A DNA stretch of 13,081 nucleotides from an uncultured bacterium. Its GTDB lineage: Bacteria; Planctomycetota; Phycisphaerae; Phycisphaerales; SM1A02. The translations under genes and the position numbers were made by a program. Positions within the stretch are counted from its first letter, which is position 1. Each line of letters opens with the position of its first letter. The notes under the pieces are model-generated. The model worked only from the letters and a program-made list of their open reading frames with translations. It was not told the DNA's origin and searched no databases. Where the stretch lies: NCBI GenBank assembly GCA_903938205.1, contig CAJACJ010000479.1, positions 1 through 13,081 of the forward strand, written 5' to 3'. Shown one piece after another: positions 1-5,245 of this stretch.

Positions 1-915
1 TCGCAACAATCCGCTGCCAATGTTGTAATGCTGAATTGGATTCACCGTGGCACAGCGCAACGCGTCAAACACATTCACGCCGCACTTCACCGCGCGCGCC
101 ACGAGCACATTGATGTGCCCCTTGAGCAACATGTCGGGGTGCGCATCATCCGTGCAAAACATGCATAAATGTTGGTATTCAAGCATAATCGGCCACAATG
201 CCTCAAAGTTTCGAGCCGCCGAACCCTCACGGATTAAAATTTTCATGCCCAAGCGCGCCTTGCCGCGCGCCTCCTCCAACGTGACGCATTCATGATCGGT
301 TGAAATACCTGCGGCAAAATATTTCGCCGCGTCCGCACCCATCAGTTGCGGTGCGTGACCATCAACTGGCTTGCCAAGCGTCTTGGCTGAAGCGATCTTT
401 GCGAACACTTCTGGATCTCCGTGCAACACGCCAGGCCAATTCATCATTTCGCTCAAGTAGTGAATGTCGGGACGCTTTAAAATGTCCGCCACTTGCAGCG
501 AGTCAATCGTTGCTCCTGAACTTTCAAATGCGGTTGCCGGAACGCATGACGGACATCCAAAACAAAACTGAAATGTTCTTCGACGCGCGTCGCGCAACAT
601 GAAATCAATTCCAGGAACGCCCAACACATTGGCAATCTCATGTGGATCGCTCACCGTACCCACGGTTCCATGGCGCACCGCGACACGCGCGAACTCACTT
701 GGCGGCAACATGCTGCTTTCAATATGCACATGCGCGTCAATCAAGCCGGGAATCAAAATTCCGGCGTCAACTTCGCCACTGGCTGGCCGCATCGCGACAA
801 TGCGTCCTTGCTTGATATCAATTTCTTGTGGCTCAACACATCTATTCAATACATCCGCCACCAAATGTCGCAAGGTCACGCAGGATTGCGAATTTGTTTG
901 TGCGTCAGCCAACAT
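1..915 (-). CDS. ade: Adenine deaminase (partial, C-terminus off window)
   Basis: Hydrolyses adenine to hypoxanthine and ammonia in cytoplasmic purine salvage. It was read directly on the minus strand; 305 codons are open down to base 1, so the C-terminal part is missing (family members are usually about 550-600 residues). Family landmarks appear in order: the metal-binding strand IDAHVHIESSM (about residues 59-69), VSDPHEIANV (88-97), PSCVPATAFESSGA (122-135), GEMMN-like SEMMNWPGV (155-163), DGHAP (185-189), STDHECVTLEEA (205-216), IREGSAARN (228-236) and CTDDAHPDMLLKGHI (254-268). These match the COG1001 adenine deaminase family of the amidohydrolase superfamily. The start is uncertain: ATG at 915 gives a short N-terminus before the metal site, while an in-frame ATG at 984 adds 23 residues that do not look like the family. 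Neither has a Shine-Dalgarno. The gene is divergent from the gene at 1203. Confidence 0.93.
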   Translation of the reverse strand, partial: MLADAQTNSQSCVTLRHLVADVLNRCVEPQEIDIKQGRIVAMRPASGEVDAGILIPGLIDAHVHIESSMLPPSEFARVAVRHGTVGTVSDPHEIANVLGVPGIDFMLRDARRRTFQFCFGCPSCVPATAFESSGATIDSLQVADILKRPDIHYLSEMMNWPGVLHGDPEVFAKIASAKTLGKPVDGHAPQLMGADAAKYFAAGISTDHECVTLEEARGKARLGMKILIREGSAARNFEALWPIMLEYQHLCMFCTDDAHPDMLLKGHINVLVARAVKCGVNVFDALRCATVNPIQHYNIGSGLLR

Positions 916-997
916 GGTGAGTTTCAAGATAGACCACAATCTGCCCAACTTGGTGCAATGCAGCCGCCATTTTGCAGAGCACATTGGCCACTAGACA

Positions 998-1020
998 TTT
1001 GATTTTGTATACAAATCAAA
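998..1020. promoter_or_regulatory. Inverted repeat centred on GTATAC, candidate operator
   Basis: TTTGTATACAAA at 1004-1015 is a perfect 12-base palindrome. Skipping one base (1003) extends the pairing with TTTGA on the left (998-1002) and TCAAA on the right (1016-1020). It lies just upstream of the adenine deaminase start and about 180 bases upstream of the divergent gene. TTGTATACAA-type palindromes are typical operators of GntR-family regulators with an FCD domain. That a GntR-type repressor binds here is inference; no regulator gene is in the window. Confidence 0.4.
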
Positions 1021-1202
1021 ATTTGTCCAATAACTTATGCATTTCCGAATCAAATATTAAAAATTATTATTGGAATATCTAATAATATTGTCACTTTAAT
1101 TTGCTCTCCGTTGATTTTGTGACATATTTCTAATTCCCTTACTTAACGTTCCCCTTACGTTCCCTCACTTTAAAAATTCGATTAACGGTCTGGAGTATCT
1201 CT
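1021..1202. other. AT-rich intergenic region, 5' side of the PEP-CTERM gene
   Basis: No credible gene is present. The stretch is clearly more AT-rich than the flanking genes. It holds an imperfect AT stem at 1062-1089 (AATTATTATT, 9-base loop, AATAATATT, one bulged base) and the ACGTTCCC repeats at 1146-1164. A promoter for the plus-strand gene at 1203 must lie here; TTGTCA at 1088-1093 is a possible -35 box, but no good -10 box follows at the right distance, so no promoter is assigned. Confidence 0.5.
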
Positions 1203-1216
1203 ATGCGCACGTTCCC
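1146..1216 (+). repeat. Three copies of ACGTTCCC around the gene start
   Basis: ACGTTCCC occurs at 1146-1153, 1157-1164 and 1209-1216. The first two are in tandem at an 11-base interval, about one helical turn. The first and third share the longer string ACGTTCCCCTT. The third copy is inside the coding region, at codons 3-5 of the gene starting at 1203. They may be protein-binding sites or chance; only the repetition itself is seen. Confidence 0.4.
1192..1195 (+). promoter_or_regulatory. Ribosome binding site GGAG
   Basis: GGAG sits 7 bases before the ATG at 1203 and supports that start. It is one of only two fairly clear Shine-Dalgarno sequences in the window. Confidence 0.6.
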
Positions 1217-1796
1217 CTTCGTCGCCGCAGTTGCAACTTTTATTTCCTCAACCACCTTTGCTGCTGTTTTAGTTTTTGACAACGCCGCAGTATTTAACGC
1301 AGGGTTGTTGGAAAGTTCCCTGGCCAATTACGACCAAACATTTGAATCGTATTCCGGAAACGCCGCCTTCTTTACCGGCGGTACAGGCGATTACGCATGG
1401 AAGGTCTCATCCGCCACCGGTGTTCTTGGTCAAGCTGGAGTTGTTCAAACAGTAGTAGCTACTGACACTCTTAAATTCGACTTCTCTTCCGGCAATGTCT
1501 ACGGCATTGGCGGTCTGTTCCATTATGTTGACGCCGCGGGCGCATACAAGAGTGGTCTTATGAAGATCAAGTTGAGTGATGGAACCAGCTTCATCCGTTC
1601 CATCTCCTCACAAACAACGTTCAGCGGTTTTATTACCACGGGCGCAAGCATTGCTTCGCTCGAGTTGAGCCACATTGGCTCAACTGGCGTTACATTCTCC
1701 GCCGCAGAAGCACTTACGATTGGCTATGTTCCAGCTCCAGGCGCGGTTGCGCTTCTTGGACTTGCTGGGTTGGCAAGCCGTCGTCGTCGAGCCTAA
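1203..1796 (+). CDS. Exported protein with PEP-CTERM-like sorting tail
   Basis: A 197-residue secreted or surface protein of unknown role. Residues 1-20 form a signal peptide (hydrophobic core FVAAVATFI, likely cleavage after TTFA). The C-terminus (176-197) has the three-part sorting signal: a VPAPG motif, a short hydrophobic stretch (AVALLGLAGLA) and a basic end, SRRRRA. The middle (about 45-175) is rich in Gly, Ser, Thr and aromatic residues, with pieces such as GIGGLFHYVD and KLSDGTSFI that suggest a beta-sandwich. PEP-CTERM-like tails are known to be processed by exosortase/archaeosortase-type enzymes; none is encoded here. The start is supported by the GGAG at 1192-1195. A strong terminator follows the stop, so it is probably transcribed alone. 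Confidence 0.88.
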   Translation: MRTFPFVAAVATFISSTTFAAVLVFDNAAVFNAGLLESSLANYDQTFESYSGNAAFFTGGTGDYAWKVSSATGVLGQAGVVQTVVATDTLKFDFSSGNVYGIGGLFHYVDAAGAYKSGLMKIKLSDGTSFIRSISSQTTFSGFITTGASIASLELSHIGSTGVTFSAAEALTIGYVPAPGAVALLGLAGLASRRRRA

Positions 1797-1816
1797 TTCT
1801 TAGATTGAATTTCTTC

Positions 1817-1853
1817 AACAGCCGTGGCATTTCGCCGCGGCTGTTGTGTTTTT
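1817..1853 (+). terminator. Rho-independent terminator
   Basis: AACAGCCGTGGC (1817-1828) pairs with GCCGCGGCTGTT (1834-1845) over 12 positions, one of them a G-U wobble, around a 5-base loop ATTTC. The stem is followed by GTGTTTTT. It lies 20 bases after the stop of the PEP-CTERM-like gene. Confidence 0.87.
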
Positions 1854-1864
1854 GCGAACTCAGT

Positions 1865-1907
1865 GTTCACTGAAGCGTTCTCAATTCATGTTCGAACAAA
1901 ATGGTTC
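1865..1907. repeat. Four GTTC words at 12-14 base steps
   Basis: GTTC occurs at 1865-1868, 1877-1880, 1890-1893 and 1904-1907, upstream of the gene at 1927. The third lies in the perfect palindrome TGTTCGAACA (1889-1898). The spacing is close to one helical turn but drifts. It could be a binding region or chance. Confidence 0.25.
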
Positions 1908-1926
1908 AACTGTAGAATAATTCCTC

Positions 1927-3054
1927 ATGAGATTCCCTCTGGTTCAATATGCATGGTTCGGAATTGCGTTGACCACACTGGCTCTTGCTCCCATCACATC
2001 ACCTCGCATCATTCCCAATCAATTGGCTTCGAATGCGCCAAATGGCGTGAATGTTTTTCTTGCCTACACGCCAGAAAAAATCGCCGAGCCTGGATCTGAT
2101 CAGGCCGCTGCAAAGGCTTTGACACAATTATGTTGGGGCGGTGAACGCGGAGCGATTACCAAAACATTTCGTTTGACCGCGTTGTACGCCTTTGATGCGA
2201 CTGGAAATGCGATCAAAATTACGCCAATGCTTGGTGACGCAAACCATGCCGCATGGCGTGACGCAAGCGCTGAGGCGGAAATGATCGGCGACTCCCCTGC
2301 ATTTGCACTTGGCCTTTTGGTCAATCCTGTGGAAGCGCTTGCAAAGATCACAAAAATTACTGGCACTCTTGAACTGAAACTTGGAAAGAATGTCATCCGA
2401 ATTCCGCCGCAAGCAAGGCAAATAAATCAAATCTCCCAAAGCAGCTTATTGGAGGCGAAGGGATTCAAACTCACGGAACTGGGTGAGCAACAACGATTCA
2501 ATTTGCAATTCGCCTACTCAAATGAAAAGAAAGGCGCGCCCCCTAATTTGTTTTTGGTGAATTCGGCTGGCAAGCCAATTTACTCAAGCAAGCCCAGACA
2601 ATCGGATGGCTTGGTCGTGGTCAAAATTCTTCCGACAGAATCAATTCCACCAGATACAAAATTCAGAATAGGTGTAGATAAAAGCAAGACCATAGACGGC
2701 GCGACAAAATTATTTCAATCCAAAGAATTACTGACAGCCGCGTTAGCGAAGCGTGGCTTGAAAGTCAGTGAATATTCTTGCACTGTCTCCACGGTTTTTT
2801 CCGTGGAAATCACACGCATTCCCACATCAAATATTGTTCCAGAAGTGGTTCTTGATTTTGCCGGCAAGCAGGTCAAAGGCCAAAGTGTTGTTATTGCGGG
2901 GCAACAAGATCCAAATGCCCCCGTGACCACGTCATGGTCATTTGAAATTCCACTAGACATGATTGGAAAGCGCCCAGATGTGTTGGTACTGCTGACCGGC
3001 GATGAAGGACAGCGCTCAATCCAGTTTGAATTTCACGACCCGTTTGCGAATTGA
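1927..3054 (+). CDS. Exported protein of unknown function
   Basis: A 375-residue protein I do not recognise. The N-terminus (RFPLVQYAWFGIALTTLALA) is a plausible signal peptide or single anchor, with possible cleavage around residues 20-28. The rest is soluble and mixed, with many short alternating hydrophobic stretches such as GLVVVKILP, VFSVEITRI, VPEVVLDFAG and DVLVLLTG that suggest beta-sandwich domains, plus one CWGG motif near residue 69. It has no membrane segments after the N-terminus and no catalytic motif I can name. No Shine-Dalgarno precedes ATG 1927. The gene lies downstream of the terminator at 1817-1853, so it needs its own promoter. It is convergent with the channel gene, the stops being 10 bases apart with no obvious hairpin between them. 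Confidence 0.75.
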   Translation: MRFPLVQYAWFGIALTTLALAPITSPRIIPNQLASNAPNGVNVFLAYTPEKIAEPGSDQAAAKALTQLCWGGERGAITKTFRLTALYAFDATGNAIKITPMLGDANHAAWRDASAEAEMIGDSPAFALGLLVNPVEALAKITKITGTLELKLGKNVIRIPPQARQINQISQSSLLEAKGFKLTELGEQQRFNLQFAYSNEKKGAPPNLFLVNSAGKPIYSSKPRQSDGLVVVKILPTESIPPDTKFRIGVDKSKTIDGATKLFQSKELLTAALAKRGLKVSEYSCTVSTVFSVEITRIPTSNIVPEVVLDFAGKQVKGQSVVIAGQQDPNAPVTTSWSFEIPLDMIGKRPDVLVLLTGDEGQRSIQFEFHDPFAN

Positions 3055-3064
3055 ATTCCCGTTG

Positions 3065-4654
3065 TTACCACGGAACAAGCGCTGTCAAGATGCGCCTGAC
3101 CAAACGTCCAATCCGATCTTTGAAAGTGGAAGAACTCCGCGATTCATCTTGAAGGCCAGATACAACGCGTCGCTCCTCTGAAATTTGCCGCAATTGCTTG
3201 GCAAATTCTGGCCGTCGTTTCAGGACCGGCAGCACGCTGACTTTGGCAAATCGCAACAATGACACGCCATGTTCACCAGCCACCACATCGGCGGACCTAG
3301 GTTGATTCAGCAACAACGCCATTTCACCAAACCAATGTGGAGCAAGAATTTCAATTGGCTCCCTGCCCTTCAATAGCACGCGAACAGATCCGCGCACAAG
3401 CAAATACATGTGGTCGCTCTCTTCGCCTTGACGAACAGCCAACTCGCCGGGTTTCAATTCTATTTCTTGAGCGTCACGTGACAATTCACGCCGCTCGGAA
3501 CTGCTCATGTGGGCCTCATCAAAAAGCGGACATCTTCCGACGATCTCCTCCATGTGCGAAACCTGTGCCTCACACGCTTCAGCTTGCTGCGCATCGGTCT
3601 TCATGTCCACCATGCGAATGGTTCGCAGCGGGAAAGGAATCTCAATGTCGCTTTCACGCAGGGCATACCACACGCGACTCAGCACGCTGTCCACATTCTC
3701 ATCCATCACGCGCCGGTCAGCCACCCAAAATCGCAATTCATAATTAATGGATGAGTCGCCATAACTGATTAAAAATACGGCTGGAGCGGGCGATTTCAAC
3801 ACCGCGGAATCTTGCCGCAACACTTGCAACATGACATCCTTGGCGCGCATGGGCGGCGTGGTGTACGAAATACCAATAAGGCGCCGCACCCTCAAGGCCC
3901 GTGTGGGATAATCCAAATTCAAAACTTCTTTGGTCAGCAACTCGCCATTGGCCACGATTAACATTTGTCCATCAAGCGTGTGGATACGCGTGGAGCGCAA
4001 ACTTGTGTCCCACACAACGCCTTCAAGGCCACCAACACCAATTTGCACCATGTCACCTTTTTTAAATACATGATCGGCCTGCAAGTCGAAGCCGGAGAAA
4101 AGATTTGTGAGCGTGCGTTGCAAACCAAGACCGATGACAAACACCAATGCGCCACCAACTCCAATCACCAACGTCTTGATTGAATATTGCCCCGCGAAAT
4201 GAACTTGATAAATAACGGAAAGCCCCAGAATCCACAGGCCAAATCGCAGAAGCGCTTTCTGCAGACGAATAATGTCACTGCCTTTGAGCGTTATGAATAG
4301 ATTGCTGAACGCCAACAGCGTGAAACTGACGAGCGCCATCAACAATCCAAACTCCATAATGGAGCGAAAAATAGGAACGCTGAGCGTGCTGATTTCATCC
4401 GGGTTGTGAATGACCACGCTGATGACATATTCCCAACTTGCGGCGATACCGGCCCAACCAAACACCGCAATGAGCAGACCCATTCCCAAACCACGGGAAT
4501 CACCTTTGGTTTTGAACAAAAGTTTCACGCCCAATACGGTGGCGTAAAGAGCGATCAACCAAATAATGATTGTCAATACAGGATGGATGGGGGGAATCGA
4601 TTCAACATTCGGCTGCGCCTGTACAAGGGAATCCATGTTTGCATTCTGACGCAT
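3065..4654 (-). CDS. MscS-family channel with C-terminal cyclic-nucleotide-binding domain
   Basis: A predicted inner-membrane channel of 529 residues. There are five likely membrane segments at about 24-47, 57-82, 97-122, 135-155 and 158-187. The last is the Gly/Ala-rich pore helix (VIGVGGALVFVIGLGLQ), leading into the MscS beta domain (FKKGDMVQIG, EGVVWDTSLRSTRI, 197-223) and the alpha/beta region to about 350. Residues 375-495 form a cNMP-binding domain with GELAVRQGEESDHMYLLVRG (403-422) and an intact phosphate-binding cassette, FGEMALLLNQPRSADV (442-457), keeping the Gly-Glu and Arg that bind the cyclic phosphate. MscS itself is about 286 residues. This layout matches the bCNG group, which includes mechanosensitive or cyclic-nucleotide-gated members. 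The frame is open upstream to an ATG at 4966, but that would overlap the opposite-strand gene; ATG 4654 (or 4636) fits the first membrane segment. No Shine-Dalgarno is seen. Confidence 0.9.
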   Translation of the reverse strand: MRQNANMDSLVQAQPNVESIPPIHPVLTIIIWLIALYATVLGVKLLFKTKGDSRGLGMGLLIAVFGWAGIAASWEYVISVVIHNPDEISTLSVPIFRSIMEFGLLMALVSFTLLAFSNLFITLKGSDIIRLQKALLRFGLWILGLSVIYQVHFAGQYSIKTLVIGVGGALVFVIGLGLQRTLTNLFSGFDLQADHVFKKGDMVQIGVGGLEGVVWDTSLRSTRIHTLDGQMLIVANGELLTKEVLNLDYPTRALRVRRLIGISYTTPPMRAKDVMLQVLRQDSAVLKSPAPAVFLISYGDSSINYELRFWVADRRVMDENVDSVLSRVWYALRESDIEIPFPLRTIRMVDMKTDAQQAEACEAQVSHMEEIVGRCPLFDEAHMSSSERRELSRDAQEIELKPGELAVRQGEESDHMYLLVRGSVRVLLKGREPIEILAPHWFGEMALLLNQPRSADVVAGEHGVSLLRFAKVSVLPVLKRRPEFAKQLRQISEERRVVSGLQDESRSSSTFKDRIGRLVRRILTALVPW

Positions 4655-4708
4655 TTTTGCTTTTTTTGCTAGCAAGCGATTGAATCCATATGCGATTATG
4701 CTTTCGGC

Positions 4709-5242
4709 ATGATTCGAACAACTTTTATATTCGTGCTGGGATCTCTCGCCGCATTTGGTTGCGCAAATACGACTCAGCCTTTTGCGGGCGCACCAGCCAC
4801 GCGACTTACTCCCGCGCCAGTTGTCACGGCGGACATCAACACAAAAATGGATAAGTGGCAGACTGTGGTCTACGCCAACCGCCGCCCTGGCGCCGACGTG
4901 ATTTTCTATGGCATTGCAGATTGGCGCGATGCCATTGCGCAGGCGAAAGCAGCGGGCGCAAAGCAAGTCAGTTTAATCTTTGTGTTTGATGGTCCTGCGA
5001 TGGTGCTGACGTTGAATGACGCCGCGTTTAACCGCGTCATGGGAACCACAACTGGTAATCCGTGGAAAAGTTTAGTGACAGATCTTCAGAAGTCTGGCGT
5101 GGACACCGAAGTGTGCGGCGCACGCTTGAAAGAATTAGGCGTTGGCAACGCCGATCTTTTGCCCTCTGTGAAAGTGGACAACGACGGTTGGTTGCGCGTG
5201 ATGGACTTGCAATCCAAGGGCTACACGTTGTTTCAAACTTAA
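4709..5242 (+). CDS. DsrE-like family putative lipoprotein
   Basis: A 177-residue protein with a lipoprotein-type signal peptide (MIRTTFIFVLGSLAAFGC); Cys18 would be the lipidated residue, although Phe at -2 makes the lipobox imperfect. Residues about 49-176 resemble the DsrE/DsrF-like fold: KWQTVVYANRRPG, the amphipathic helix DAIAQAKAAGA, the strand QVSLIFVFDGPAMVLTL (the family's usual HG is DG here), VCGARLKELGV with the commonly conserved Cys136, LLPSVKV, and the closing LQSKGYTLFQ. DsrE proteins handle sulfur or carry persulfide, but many exported relatives have no known role, so none is assigned. It starts 54 bases from the channel gene, which is divergent. Its TAA directly abuts the stop of the convergent chemoreceptor gene. 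No Shine-Dalgarno is seen. Confidence 0.8.
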   Translation: MIRTTFIFVLGSLAAFGCANTTQPFAGAPATRLTPAPVVTADINTKMDKWQTVVYANRRPGADVIFYGIADWRDAIAQAKAAGAKQVSLIFVFDGPAMVLTLNDAAFNRVMGTTTGNPWKSLVTDLQKSGVDTEVCGARLKELGVGNADLLPSVKVDNDGWLRVMDLQSKGYTLFQT

Positions 5243-5245
5243 TTA
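5240..5245. other. Directly abutting convergent stop codons
   Basis: TAA of the DsrE-like gene (5240-5242) and the reverse-strand TAA of the chemoreceptor (5243-5245) form the palindrome TAATTA with no base between the genes. No intrinsic terminator is visible on either side. Confidence 0.85.

Noticed and set aside
47..1002. Several overlapping plus-strand open frames of 80-131 codons
   Set aside because: They are shadows of the adenine deaminase gene on the minus strand, whose motifs are unmistakable.
1889..1907. Possible SOS (LexA) box around TGTTCGAACA
   Set aside because: GAAC and GTTC are 6 bases apart rather than the 4 of GAACNNNNGTTC boxes, and the GTTC direct spacing does not fit the alphaproteobacterial form. 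The downstream gene has no link to DNA repair.
4655..4966. 104-codon upstream extension of the MscS-type channel gene
   Set aside because: It would overlap the DsrE-like gene on the opposite strand, has no domain character (Cys- and Arg-rich random composition), and the first membrane segment fits a start at 4654.
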